From Gnetum montanum (lineage: Eukaryota > Streptophyta > Gnetopsida > Gnetales > Gnetaceae): 42,700 bases of DNA. The stretch lies in contig MNCI01009064.1 of the NCBI GenBank assembly GCA_015680685.1, forward strand, positions 208,680 through 251,379, read 5' to 3'. Shown one piece after another: positions 1-11,134 of the stretch. The notes beneath the pieces were generated by a model, which saw only the letters and a list, made by a program, of their open reading frames with translations, was not told the DNA's origin and searched no databases. The translations under genes were made by a program, and so were the position numbers. Every line of letters starts with the position of its first letter. The first letter of the stretch is position 1.

Positions 1-520
1 TTTTATTTTAACCAATTTATGTTTACCAGTATATATTATTTGGAATGCAAATAGTGATGATAACTTTAAAAAAATAATTAAATTCTACTCATAGCCCACG
101 AAACTGCTACACAAGGAAACTTACGAGTTTAATGTTTGTTGAATTATCTGGAGTTAAGACTATTGATTCTTTAAAGATTCATCCTCCTTTTCATGTGTAA
201 AGATACAGAAATATTTCAGATCCTAAACATCTCCAAAGTAGAATTGCATAAGAAGTTCATTTTGCTCAGTTGGAGAATTAGACATATTGAGTTCACACTT
301 ATTATTGTATTTTACCTTTTGCTCAATCCTATTATACAGCTCTGTAATGTTTGTTGCAATAATTGTGCAATGTATTCCTTCATCAACAAATACGAAATAT
401 ATAAACTTTTATTTTAACCAATTTATGTTTACCAGTATATATTATTTGGAATGCAAATAGTGATGATAACTTAAAAAATAAAAAAAAAATAAATTCTACT
501 CATAGCCCGCAAAACCACTC
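1..520. repeat. Direct repeat, two copies with a 406-bp period
   Basis: The first ~112 bases recur at 407-520 almost unchanged, beginning TTTTATTTTAACCAATTTAT and running to 'catagccc'. Between them is AT-rich DNA without a supported gene; a small open frame at 193-417 has no family features. The second copy ends where the foldback element begins. The left copy touches the window edge, so the repeat may extend outside. A tandem duplication or two short LTR-like ends would both explain it. Confidence 0.7.
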
Positions 521-521
521 C

Positions 522-968
522 ACTAGCTTAGATAGATATATATATATATATAAATTGGCCAAGATGATTTAAAACAAAATGATGTTAATGAAGCCAGACT
601 ATTGGACGAGGTAACAAGATAACTAAAAACAGAATCACTCACCCCTCCTCTGTTTCTCTACCACTTACCCAATTTAGTTTTACCCTCTCGGTTAAGTTTT
701 CTCTTTCTTTGTTTGTTCATGGCATTTTTGAGCATTATTTATGAAAGAGATTTATTTCTCAAAAACGCCATGAACAAACAAAGAAAGAGCAAACTTGACT
801 GAGAGGGTAAAACTAAATTGGGTAATTGGTAGAGAAACAGAAGAGGGGTGAGTGATTCCGTTTTTAGTTATTTTGTTACCTCATCTAGTAGTCGGGCTTT
901 GTTAACATCATTTTTTTAAAAAATCATCTCGGCCAATTTATATATATATATATATATCTAAGCTAGTT
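522..968. repeat. Long foldback element (MITE-like), ~211-bp arms
   Basis: The left arm (522-732) and right arm (758-968) are near-perfect reverse complements separated by a 25-base loop. The ends are ACTAGCTTAGA and its complement TCTAAGCTAGT, each followed inwards by a (TA)n run. Only scattered mismatches and small indels separate the arms. No protein is encoded and no clear target duplication is visible. The structure fits a non-autonomous foldback/MITE DNA transposon. A transcript would fold into a long hairpin that could feed small-RNA production. Confidence 0.8.
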
Positions 969-999
969 TTAATTGGTGAGTTGTCTTTACCTTCTCCCT

Positions 1000-2750
1000 G
1001 TATTTTTGTGTTGAAATAGTGTATATGATTATGCAACGGGGGCATGTGGGGTAGATGGCTCAAAGTCTGAGCTTAGGCATGTTATTTGGCATATTTCCAA
1101 AAATTGTACGATTTTGGTTACAAATTGTTTATTAATATATATGGGATATATGGTATGATGTGGACTTGTGGAATATGATATGTGATGTTGATGAGATTGA
1201 TATGATAGGATTGTTCTATTTTCAAGGCCTATTGGGGTGCAAGCGTTTTTGAAAGTTCCAATCCTTTGGGGTGGCAATTAAATATTAGTTTATTAATCAA
1301 ACTTTGAACATGCATAACTTTGCTTCAAAGAGTTCGATTTAGGTAAAATTAGTGTCGTTGGGATCGTTTTGGGAAGGACTTTATAATCTTAGTTTTCTTT
1401 ATGGGCATAATCATTTTGAAGGTTATTCTAGTGGTCATTTGTATGGAAGTACATGTCTTTTGAAGAATATGGTATTGTTTTGTCATATCGAGGTCTTCAT
1501 GTTGTTTTATTGCATCGTGGTATTATTTTCATGAAATGATTGTAACTGTTAGAGGTGGAAATGTGTTGTTATGTTTGTTTGGGTGTGTTTTGCTTATGAC
1601 TTATGTTGGCTTAAGCTAGTTGGACTATGTATATGTTTTCGTGACAACGCTTGTGACGATCATTGGCGGGTGGTGCTAGCATGAGGGTGTGGATTGGTTA
1701 GTGATGAGGCACCTTGGAGGTAGTATGGATTGACCCCCACTGTGATGCATTAATGAAGCTCCTATCTTAGGCCTCATCTTGAGAGTGGGAGAGCGTAGGT
1801 GTGTTCGTCCCTACAGCTAGTTTGTGGCATAGGTGTGTTCGTCCCTATTGCTAGTCCTCTAGAAGGCTAGTGATTACAAGTCATATGTTGACAGACCCTA
1901 GCACCGATTGGATAAATAGAAGATTAATAAAAGACCTATAGGTAATGGCTGTTATGAGTACTCATGGCAATGTTTCACATGTTACACTAAGTGCGGATAT
2001 GCTAGCAACCATGTGGACTATGTATGTGACAGTATTGTTTTGTGAGTCATATCGTTGAGAATAGGTGTTCTGTTTGGATTATGATTGTGTGGATCATGGA
2101 CTATTTATGGTATATCATGGGTATGATGACATGGGCATGATAGATGATGTTAGACCGTGGCTTGTCTGTGATTGTATGATAGTATGTTAGCTTTATGGGT
2201 GATATGGTGTGTGTTGTTTTGAGCATGCATAAGACTAATAGTGGTTGCAAGTTGCCTTGTAACCCACTTCTCTCCTCTAATGTAGCACTTATCGACCATC
2301 TAGTAAGGGAAGTGTAAAGGCTTCCCACTCAGTTGTATACTGACTTGATTTAATTACAAGGGAAAGGCACAGGAGCCTAGACGAGCATGGAGAGAGAGAG
2401 AGTAGAAGAGTGGAAAATCTTCAATGCTTGGTTAATGTATATTTTCATGTATAGTAGTGTGGCCTAGATATCCTTGTATGAAACTCTCTATACTCTTCTA
2501 TATACAACGATGAGGTTTATGTGTTTTTGTATTTTAGTAGAGTAGTGCATAGTTTGATTTATGTAGAGACATGCATTTTTATAAAGTGATATGTATGTTG
2601 AGTTTTTGGTGTGTTAGGAAATTTTTGTATTGTTTGACCTTCTTGGATATCATGTATTCTGCACATTATTGGTTTTTAGTTATCATGCTTTCGTGCTAAG
2701 ATTACTTGATCCTAGGCATCACCCTACCCTAGCTAGGGCAAGGTGTTACA
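1000..2750 (+). mobile_element. Degenerate LTR-like sequence, probable gypsy LTR 3' end
   Basis: This stretch is GT-rich and non-coding. It ends in 'accctaccctagctagggcaaggtgttaca'-type sequence (2720-2750), which resembles the TGTAACA...TGTTACA termini of some plant gypsy LTRs. It contains a short internal duplication at 1796-1850 (AGGTGTGTTCGTCCCTA twice). No second copy lies in the window, so the 5' boundary and element type are guesses. It may be a solo LTR or the end of an element cut off on the left. Confidence 0.4.
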
Positions 2751-3699
2751 TCATTACATTCAAGTTGAATTGTTGCATTTGTCTAAAATCTTGGTCTAAT
2801 TTATACAAACAATTAAAACCTCTTATGACATGTTTGGTGGTGGTATGCTTAGAAGCCATGTTTGATTAGAGTTTTAGGAGAGTTTATTATCATAAATCAT
2901 ATTAGAGTGTCTTTACAAAGGGCAATGATCTATGAACCTTGTGAATGAAGCACATTGAAGATAAAACTTTGTTGCATTGTACAAAATATAATGTATAGAG
3001 GGTTATAAAATTTCATGGTTTATGATGATCCATTATTTTATTGTATTATAATAGTTAATTATATATTTAAAATAGTTTCTCTGTCTGTAAGGTATTGTTT
3101 ACTTGGTTAGAACATGTGGTAGAGTCATAAGTTTTTCATAAAGGTTTGATAATTTAACACCCTTATGTTCTTATATAGCATCATGTTAACTATATATTTT
3201 AAGTGTATCTAGTTAACTACTAACATAGTAGGCAAGTGGTTGTGTATTGGATCTAGGATTTTTCATGGGTGTCAATATGATGTAGCATATTTTTTTAAAG
3301 ATATGAGCAATTTTTTTAAAGATATGTAACATTTCTCTTTACCTTTAATTATATATTTTTGAAAATAATGAAATAATCTCTAGTAATGAACTCTATATAT
3401 ATTTAAAAAGTGCATGCAAAATAGAAAATCATTTCATGCATCACTTATCTTTATGAATAGTCTATATTATTGTTGTGCAATTGCTTATGGAAATTATGGA
3501 AGAAATATTTTAGGATGTCAATTTGAGAAAAAATAATTTACATCCTAGGATGAATCACTTGTACATATATATTGAATTCTTAAAGAGAACTTGAAATTTG
3601 AAGTGTGATAAATCACATTAAAAGGTTTGAATAATAGAATGAGATGATCTTTTTTTTTTTCATTTTTTTTTTAAAATTGTTGGTTAACAATAAAGCAAA
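2751..3699. other. No feature recognised
   Basis: This is AT-rich DNA with poly-T runs around 3650-3672. I see no ORF, RNA gene or repeat partner elsewhere in the window. It is probably an old, eroded repeat or intergenic filler. Confidence 0.5.
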
Positions 3700-3950
3700 G
3701 TAATTATCATCATGAGAATATACTGTCACCTGGTTTTGCTCAATGTAACTCACCATGAAATTCAAATAACGGTTGAAGCCTTTCCTTGCTTATCGTGGAT
3801 AATAGCATCAATCAAGGGAGATGGGTCATTATCACCATGAGAATACTTTGCTACATGATTTTTCTTGATTTAAATGTAGAGTTTAAATAACATCGAAAGC
3901 TTTCCCCTTGCTTGTCCTAGACAGCAGGATCAATAAGGGACATGGGCAAG
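3700..3950. repeat. Diverged tandem repeat, two ~125-bp units
   Basis: Two adjacent units (about 3700-3827 and 3828-3950) share the order 'attatcaycatgagaatac', a T-rich section, 'ttcaaataac', 'gctttcc.cttgcttrtc', 'atcaat' and 'gggacatggg'. They differ at many positions, so the duplication is old. The function is unknown. Confidence 0.55.
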
Positions 3951-4143
3951 GTTAGAACCTAACACTATTTGACTACATATATCTTCAGGATATATATCTA
4001 ACACAATACTTTTGTAGAACTTAAGTATAACATAATGATATCACGATTAGCATACCCATGGGAAATGAACACATGATTTTCAAGCCACAAGTGGCATGTT
4101 TTAACCAAGTGAGCAATGCCTTGGTGATGGATTAAACAACAAT

Positions 4144-4345
4144 GAGGGATTAGTCTTATGGTAAGACTCTTGATTTGAAAGCTCTAAGTAATGTATTTGA
4201 TTCTAACAGGCAATGCTGAGTTATAAAGTTCTAAATGGATAATATATCTTGAGATATACCTCTATTACAATTTTTTGGGGTTTATTTGGAAACTTGAAGT
4301 TATAAGTTTGATTCTAGTGGGTAGTGATAAGTTATAAATTTTGTT
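4144..4345 (+). repeat. Possible tRNA-derived SINE remnant
   Basis: 'TTAGTCTTATGGTAAGACTC' resembles an RNA polymerase III A box in tRNA context, and 'TATTTGATTCTAACAGGC' lies at B-box spacing with a weak match to GGTTCGAATC. The second half recurs at about 4275-4340 (TTTGATTCTAGTGGGTAGTGATAAGTTATAAA). This fits an eroded plant SINE with a duplicated body. No poly-A tail or target duplication is visible, so the call is tentative. Confidence 0.35.
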
Positions 4346-4856
4346 TAAATTCAATGAAAGTTTTATGTTGGCTATATCTCTACGGTACATATAGTCATCT
4401 AGTTTTGGTTAGTTTATTGTCTTGTTAGGAAATAGGTTACTAGTTTAAGTTACACTTGAGACATCATTATGTTCCTCTATAATTCTTCTAATATATCCTT
4501 TTGGCTATTGGGATGAACTTATAGTCATTCTTTCAGGTTCCAACACAAGTGATTTGTTAACATGTGAATGTTTTACTAATAGTATTTAAGATAGGGAAAG
4601 AGAAGTGGGTAATTGTCATTGCTATGAGTCAAAGGTCATTTGTTAACATGTAATGCAATGAACATTGTACTAATCTTATTTGGGAAAGGAAGAGTAAAGG
4701 GGAATTTTTATGACACTAGCTTCACAAGTGAATACAACATCAATTGAAGTCATAAGAACTACTTGCAGACTTAAAGAATAGAGGATGGACTTAAGGGTAG
4801 ACTTAACAATTATAGCAACTTATAAGCATATCAAAGACCACATACCATAAGTTAGT

Positions 4857-4925
4857 TCAAGGGTTGGTAGAGTGGAAACCATGCTAAGGATAATGACATA
4901 TGGGTTCAATTATGGGGGTTTGTTA
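4857..4925 (+). repeat. Possible second tRNA-like (SINE-like) stretch
   Basis: 'GGGTTGGTAGAGTGGAAACC' is A-box-like and 'ATGGGTTCAATTATGG' is a fair B-box match about 35 bases later. It stands immediately upstream of the gypsy A 5' LTR. There is no cloverleaf good enough for a true tRNA gene. Confidence 0.3.
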
Positions 4926-4980
4926 AACATCGATTTAATCAGTCACATCAACTCATCAAAGTTTCCACTTTGTCAACTAG

Positions 4981-6011
4981 TGGAGGGACATCTCCTTTGA
5001 TCTTCTTATTCTTCCCTACGTGTGTATTTTGTAGGTTTTGAACACTCGAGAGATGTCCTGGCTAAGGCCTAGGATTAATAGTAGATGCATGAAGTTTAGA
5101 GTAGATGTCTTGTTATTTGAGTTGATGTCTTGGGTGAGAAGTCTCATTTGTGAGAAGGACATCTTAGATGAGATGTTTTCCAAAGTCAAGAGACATCTCA
5201 GACAAGATGTCTCACCTACTAATGAGATGTCTTGGGTAAGACATCTCAACTACTAACAATATGTCTAGGGCAAGGCGTCTTGCCAAAAGTGGAGATGTCT
5301 TAGCCTTCGAAAGAGATGCCTCAAAAAAATAGTAAAATGTCTTGCCTGAGAGCTAGGTTGACATAGAGATGTCTTTCCAAGGTTAGAGATGACCCATACG
5401 AATAGGGAAACTTTCAAAAAAAAAACCATCCCAATTTGGGAAATATTTGGAACATGATGGAAAAGGATGGAAATAGTTGGGAAGAAGGTGAGAAAACTTT
5501 AAAAAAATTTGAAGAGCCTCAAGTTGAGTTGAGGAAAGGTTTCTAGGTTTCTTGTCTTTTGGTTTGTCATAAATATTGTTGTATTCACCATTGTTGATAT
5601 GATGAGTAAGAAGAGAACTCTTGACAAGGGAGAGCTAAGCAAGAGAGAGTGGATGAGTACATTGAGTGCAATTGTGGATTATAACTCCAAGATTAACTTT
5701 GTGTTCTATTTTCTTGTGTCTTACTTGTGAGTTGAGATCTTATTCTTGAGTTGTGGAAGAGATTCTCTAATTGGTTGTGTCTTGCATTGAGAAAAACCAT
5801 TATGTGGTGGTAGAGCTTCATGCTCTGCAATATTGTTCGAGTGTGACATGTTTTGGATGTATGTGGGTTTTAACAAACCTATTGTAATCTTCTAATAAAT
5901 TAATTTAAGATAGCTAGTTTTCTTATTTTCTAGCAAAAATTTTTATCTTTACATAATATTTGGATTTAGTATTTGAAGATGATTAATTAGTGAAGTAAAC
6001 CAACTCCAGCA
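4981..6011 (+). repeat. 5' LTR of gypsy A
   Basis: The start TGGAGGGACATCTCC aligns with the 3' LTR start TGTAGAAACACCTCT near 10744. The end is placed at the CA just before the primer site. The first ~400 bases align well with 10744-11130. This part is packed with about twelve copies of AGATGTCT or its complement (see findings). Confidence 0.75.
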
Positions 6012-6015
6012 TTAT

Positions 6016-6030
6016 TGGTATTGGAGCCTA
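6016..6030 (+). promoter_or_regulatory. Primer-binding site of gypsy A (initiator tRNA-Met type)
   Basis: TGGTATTGGAGCCTA closely follows the plant LTR-element pattern TGGTATCAGAGC that pairs with the initiator Met tRNA 3' end. It begins four bases after the inferred LTR end and is followed at once by the gag ATG at 6072. Confidence 0.75.
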
Positions 6031-6071
6031 GGATTGATTATTACTTGGAAATTAGTTAAGGATATTGTTAG

Positions 6072-7230
6072 ATGACATCCAAGAAGAAACATGTGCAAGA
6101 TTTGAATCGAGACATGGAGAGCATGAAGTTTATCTTCTAGATGATGGTTGCTCAGTTAGATGAAATCAGCATAAAGGTAGATAGGAATGCTGGTCTTAGC
6201 CATATTTTGACACATAAAGGAGAAGAGCATGCACATTCAAATAAAGAAATTTCACAACCAGGTGGAGATGGAGTAAATGAAGAGGAAGGACAATCCAACT
6301 ATGGGAGTGCAGGAAACTATTAGCCAAGGATTCCAATGGGAGGGAATCCTATTCCTCAAATGAGAACTTCAAGGGATCCAATGGCTCTAAACAATTCTTC
6401 TTTAGGCAAGTTTGATATGGAAGATGAGGTAATGCTTACTAGAGCATTCAAAAATGCTGCCAAACTTCTGTACATAGAGTTAAAGACTTTCATTGATGTA
6501 GATGGCACCAATGCTTCTACAAGTTGGCTAAAGAAACTTGAGAAGTATTTCTAGTTGGAAGAGGTAGCGAATAACTTAAGAATACCTCTTGCTAAATCTA
6601 TATTAGAATGTATGACTTCTACTTGGTGGGACAAGGAGTCTCAAGATTATGAAAGATGAAACGATCAACGTATTAGAGATTAGAATATGATGAAATATAG
6701 GTTGAAGAGAAAATTTGAATAGTATTTTCAAAGGAAAAAAACCATTATCAAGTTAAATTTCCTAAGGTGACAAGGATGTCAAAGAATTCTACATCGAATT
6801 TTGTGATCTATTCCATCAAGCTAAGGTAAACTAGGAAGAGTATGAACATGTTTCAATCTTTTTAGGAGGTCTTAAAATGGTGTATCAGTAAGAGTTGTAT
6901 TTTTATGAGCCACAAAATCTTGATGAGGCCTATGATTTGGCACTCAAGGATAAGAAGAAACTAGGTGGATTTGGAAATAGAAGAAAATAAACTTCCAAGG
7001 GGAAAGAGAAGGAATACAAATTTGAGAAGGGATCCAAGTCCAAATTTGAAGATAAGGAGGGTGTTCAAGATAAGAAGATTGAAAGAGGTGATGAAAAGGG
7101 AAAAGCCAAGGACCAAGGAAAGGGAGGCAAGGGTCAAGGTAGAAACTCATAAAAAGTACAAGTAATGTGAATGTCCACTTCACAAGGCATCCAAGGATAA
7201 GGATGCACAAACCATAAAGGTAGTGGAGAC
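6072..7230 (+). pseudogene. gag: gag of gypsy A (broken)
   Basis: An ATG at 6072, about 40 bases after the primer site, opens a frame that continues through 6141-6323 and 6336-6554 with in-frame stops between. The part around 6400-6900 has the capsid-type Gag layout: 'ASTSWLKKLEKYF', then 'STWWDKE', then a lysine-rich basic tail at 6960-7165. A short Cys/His cluster (about 7165-7190, CECPLHKASKDK) stands where such elements carry a nucleic-acid-binding motif. Gag would form the cytoplasmic particle that packages element RNA. Stops and frame changes make it non-functional. Confidence 0.75.
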
Positions 7231-7329
7231 ATCAAGCTAAGGTCTCCAGAGTGGTAATCCTAATTCTTGAAAAATTGAGAATGTTTCTAAATTAAACTCT
7301 TGTGCACTCATGGAAAATGTAAATAGAAG

Positions 7330-7650
7330 AGATCATCCTAATAGGAAATTGTTATTTCAACTTGGGGCTAGATGTTTGTTTAGTGGGGAATGAATTCATG
7401 TTTTGATTAATGGGGGATCCCAAGAAAATATTATTTTTCCTAGGATAGTTGGTCGATTGGGTTTGATAACTAATCCTCATCCTAGATCCTATAAAATGCA
7501 TTGGTTGTCTAGATATTTTTCCCAAAAGATGAGGAAACAATGTACCTTGAAATTTAACATTTGAGGTTTTCATGATGTAGTGAAATATGACGTGTTTCTA
7601 ATAAATTATGCTGATGTAATTATTGGTAGACCTTAGAATTTTAGCAATGG
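7330..7650 (+). pseudogene. Aspartic protease domain of gypsy A (broken)
   Basis: The translation 'HVLINGGSQENIIFPR' is the retropepsin active-site region of gypsy elements. The catalytic Asp of the usual D-S/T/G-G triad is replaced by Asn (I-N-G-G). Downstream 'YADVIIGRP' matches the second conserved protease stretch near 7612-7635. In life this domain cuts the Gag-Pol polyprotein. Stops within it and the lost Asp make it inactive. Confidence 0.7.
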
Positions 7651-7959
7651 TGCTTAGTTTGATAGAGCAAGAAATGTGTGGAGTGTAGCTAGACTTGATG
7701 CAATCCATGATTTAATTCCTATGATGGCTAAACAAGTGAAGTATCGAAGCTCACTTGATGTTTTCTTAATCCTTCTAGGAGAGAGGGAATACATTAAGGA
7801 ACATGATGAAACCAATTTTGGTTTTGTTGTTATGAAAATAATGGCTAATAAATATGATGATGTGTAGGTGAACTTCCAATAGGTGTGCTAGGCTTGACGG
7901 AGAAATTTTCCAAAGTTTTAAAGGGGGAATTGGATGGGCTACCATCAATGAAGAATGTA

Positions 7960-9240
7960 TAGCATCAGATTGATTTCATCCCTAGTGCTACCATTACAAA
8001 TAAGAGAGCTTATTTGATGGCACCAAATTAGAGGGCTCAATTGCAAAGACAAGTAGAGGAGTTACTGCAAATGGTTTTGTGAGGGAATCCATTTCACCTT
8101 GTGTAGTTCAAGTGGTGCTAGTGCTGAAGAAGGATAATGATATAGAAGATGTGCATTTATTCCATGGTAGTGAACAAGATAATAGTGAGGTATAGGCTTT
8201 CTATTCTAAGGATGGATGATATCCTTGATATCCTTACCAATGTAGAGACTTTTAGCAAAATTAATTTAAGGAGTGGTTACCATCAAATCAAAATCAGGCT
8301 TGGTGATGAGTGGAAGATAGTTTTCAAGACATTGGATGGATTATTTGAGTGGTTGGTGATGCCATTTGGGTTGATGAATGCACTTGCTACATTCATGAGG
8401 TTTATGAATTGTAATGAAGAACTTGATTGGTAAGTGTTATATTATCTTTTTTGATGATATTTTGGTGTATAACTCTAATGAGGAAGAGTACTTGGATCAC
8501 TTAAGGATGGTGTATCTTAAGTTGGAGGAGGCACAATTTGTGACAATGTGAAGAAATGTCATTTCTTTAGGAAAAAAATTCACATATTTGGGGTATGTGA
8601 TTTCTAAAAACCAAATTCAAATGGAAGCTACCAAGGTGAAGGCTATTAGGGATTATCCAACTCCTAAGAATGTTGGAGAGGCAAGATCATTCCTTGGTTT
8701 ATCCGATTTTTATAGACAGTTTATCAAAATTTTTAGTAGTATTTCATGGGCTATGTTTGCTTTGTTAAAGAAAAATGAAGATAATAAAAAATTTAGGAAG
8801 TATTTTAGGTGAGATAATGAAACCCAAGGAAGCTTTGACTTATTGAAAGAAAATATTACCAATGAACCAATGCTTTCAATTCTAGATTTTCATAAGCTTT
8901 TTTAGGTAGAGGTGAATGCAAGTGGGCTTTCCTTTGGTGTGGTACTATCACAAGAAGATAGACCTATTGCTTTCTTTTCAAAAATCTAGCATATATGAGA
9001 AGGAGTTGTATACTATTCTTCAAGTAATCAAGCATGGAAGGCATTACTTGTTGCCCCTAGGGGAGTTCACTTTGATAATGAACCATAAAGCATTTCAATT
9101 TCTAAACTCACAAAAGAGGTTGAGTGCAAAGCACATAAAGTAGGTGGCATTGTTATAGGAGTTGAATTTTGTGTTGAAGCACAAAAGTGGAAAAGCTAAT
9201 GTGGTAATTGATATAGTGTTTAGGGTGCATGTGTTTAATT
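7960..9240 (+). pseudogene. Reverse transcriptase and RNase H of gypsy A (broken)
   Basis: 8149-8433 encodes the RT palm/fingers ('[13 protein letters not shown]', '[16 protein letters not shown]', '[14 protein letters not shown]'). The catalytic block 'FFDDILVYNS' lies at about 8445-8480 with both Asp kept, but in another frame after a frameshift. The thumb/connection lies at 8588-8812 ('GYVISKNQIQMEATKVKAI', 'FLGLSDFYRQFI'). RNase H follows at about 8900-9230 ('EVNASGLSFGVVLSQ', 'KELYTILQVIKHGRHYL', 'NHKAFQFLNSQKRLS'). The enzyme copies element RNA to DNA. Frameshifts and stops separate the blocks. Confidence 0.85.
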
Positions 9241-9379
9241 TTAGTGTACCTCATGTGGAAGGTATGGGTGATTTTTCTTCTTTGTATAATCATGATGATG
9301 ATTTTGGGCAGGTTTGGAGGAGTCTTAAAGAGCCATTGATGAGTAGGATAGACCAGTGGAGAAACTATCATATTTAAGA

Positions 9380-10440
9380 TGAGATTTTATTTAAGAATGA
9401 AAAGGTATGTATTCCTAATTGTGATTTTAGAAAAAATATTTTGTTTAAAAAGCATTGTAGTGGCATGGAAGGTCACATGAGTAGGCATAAAACATTGGAA
9501 CTTGTGAGTAGGCACTATTTTTGGCCTAGTATGACAACATAAATTTTGAAAATTTATGAAGAAGTTCTTGACATGTCAGAAGTTTAAAGGAGTTAGAGGC
9601 ATGGATGGGCATTATATGCCTTTTCCAATTACCAAGGGTTCATGGGAAACTATGTCAATGGACTTTGTGAGTGAGATTCCAAAGATTGAGTGTAAATGAT
9701 GCAATTTTTGTTGTTGTGGATAGGTTCTCCAAGATGAGATATTTTATTCCATGCAAAAATGTGAGTGGTATTTCTCATGTTGAAAATTTATTTTTCTAGT
9801 ATGTTATGAAGTTGTATGATATTTCTTTGAATATTGTTAACGATAGAGATTCCAAATTTAAAAATCACTTTTGGAGGTCCCTTAGAAATTTTTTAGGGAT
9901 AAAGTTGAATTTTTCTAGTGCATATCATCCACAATTTGATGGACAAATGGAGGTGGTGAATATATCATTTCTAAACATATTAAGATGTTTGTGTGATGGA
10001 TAGCTAAATAGGGGGAATAATTTGTTGTGTCATGCTAAATTTTTGTACAATATTTCTTTTCATGTTGCTATTGGTAAAAGCCCATTTGAGGTGAACTATG
10101 GATTTTTTCCAAAGATGATGGATACTTTGAAGAGCTTTGATGGTGAAGCTTAACTTAGAGTTGATTTTGTGCAAGAGATGAGGAATCTCCATGCACAAGT
10201 ACAATCAAATCTTGAAAAGAATACTGAAGAAAAAGTTCTCAAGAGGAATGAGGGTAAAGGAAAGCCTAATTTTGCTATTGGTAACTTGTTTTGGATGTAC
10301 TTGAAGAAGAAGCAGTTGAGAGGTCTGAGCTTTTCCAAATTGAAAGCTAAGAAAATGAGGCTTTCAAAATCAAGGCTAAAATTAAGGATAATGTTTTTGA
10401 GATCTTGGTATGTATTTTGGTATGTATTTTGTGTTTAATT
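9380..10440 (+). pseudogene. Integrase of gypsy A (broken)
   Basis: The zinc-binding N-terminus is visible as 'CSGMEGHMSRHKTLELVSRHYFWP' split into frames around 9440-9530. The catalytic core has 'NIVNDRDSKFKNHFW' (9830-9870) and 'SAYHPQFDGQMEVVN' (9920-9960), the usual regions holding the second Asp and the Glu. A basic C-terminal part lies at 10169-10440. I see no convincing chromodomain. The protein would insert element DNA into the genome. Several stops make it dead. Confidence 0.75.
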
Positions 10441-10726
10441 TTTTAGATCTTCGACACTATCATGGACCAGTTGATGAGAAGAGCATACAAGGTAGCATCG
10501 ATAAGTTGAAGGGGGTTATTGATCAGTCTAGGCCTTCAATGGAGAGGAAGTTAATTGTAATCAAGTGGAGGAAATCTTCTAGGACTCGAGGAGTCAAGAG
10601 GCATGAATACTAATCCATTAGAAGGATCAGTACACTGATGATGCTATATGAATTCATGAGATCAAACTACATGAGCGGGGGCTCACTTCTACCCCTAGTC
10701 TCATGTCCAGATGAGTTCACTTTTTG

Positions 10727-11130
10727 AAGATTGGAAGATATTATGTAGAAACACCTCTTTTGAGCCCCTTGTTCTTTCCTACATGTATGTTTTGCATGTT
10801 TCAGACATTGGAGAAAGATCTTGGAGGACTAGTAGATATCTTGGTTGAGGCCTGGGGTTGATAGGAAACATTTGGAGTTCAGAGTAGATGTCTTATTATT
10901 TGATCTGATGTCTTAGGTGAGACGTCCCATCTGTAAGAAAGACATCTTAGGTGTGACATCTCTCAAAGCTAGTAGATGCCTCACTTGCTAATGAGACATC
11001 TTGGGAAAGACATCTTGTTAGAAGTGAAGATGTCTTAGCCTTTGAAAGAGACATGTTACAAAAATAGTATACGTCTTTCTTGAGAGCTAGGTTGACATAA
11101 CGACATGTTTCCAAGATAAGAGGTGACTTG
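10727..11130 (+). repeat. Polypurine tract and truncated 3' LTR of gypsy A
   Basis: The degenerate purine run AGATTGGAAGATATTA (10727-10742) sits where gypsy elements prime plus-strand DNA. The LTR then starts at about 10744 and matches the 5' LTR as far as 'gagagctaggttgacat...gatgt.tttccaag...agagatgac'. Beyond ~11130 the match is lost and gag sequence of element B begins, so ~600 bases of LTR are missing. Confidence 0.7.
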
Positions 11131-11134
11131 AGGT

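Larger units (their letters stand above)
4981..11130 (+). mobile_element. Ty3/gypsy element A, decayed, 3' LTR truncated
   Basis: The order is 5' LTR, tRNA-Met-type primer site, gag, protease, RT, RNase H, integrase, degenerate polypurine tract, partial 3' LTR. The pol order (RT before integrase) is that of gypsy. Every frame is broken by stops and frameshifts, so the copy is dead. The 3' LTR stops near 11130, where gag sequence of a different family (element B) starts. No target duplication can therefore be scored. A chromovirus relative is possible from the RT style, but no chromodomain is clear. Confidence 0.85.

Noticed and set aside
1029-1277. Small minus-strand open frame in the LTR-like region
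   Set aside because: Low-complexity His/Tyr/Ile composition from GT-rich DNA; no domain.
4144-4212. Functional tRNA gene
   Set aside because: The B box is weak, the stems do not pair well and no terminator run is placed correctly.
4981-5380. CRISPR-like array from the repeated AGACATCT motifs
   Set aside because: The motif is short, in both orientations and irregularly spaced inside a eukaryotic LTR.
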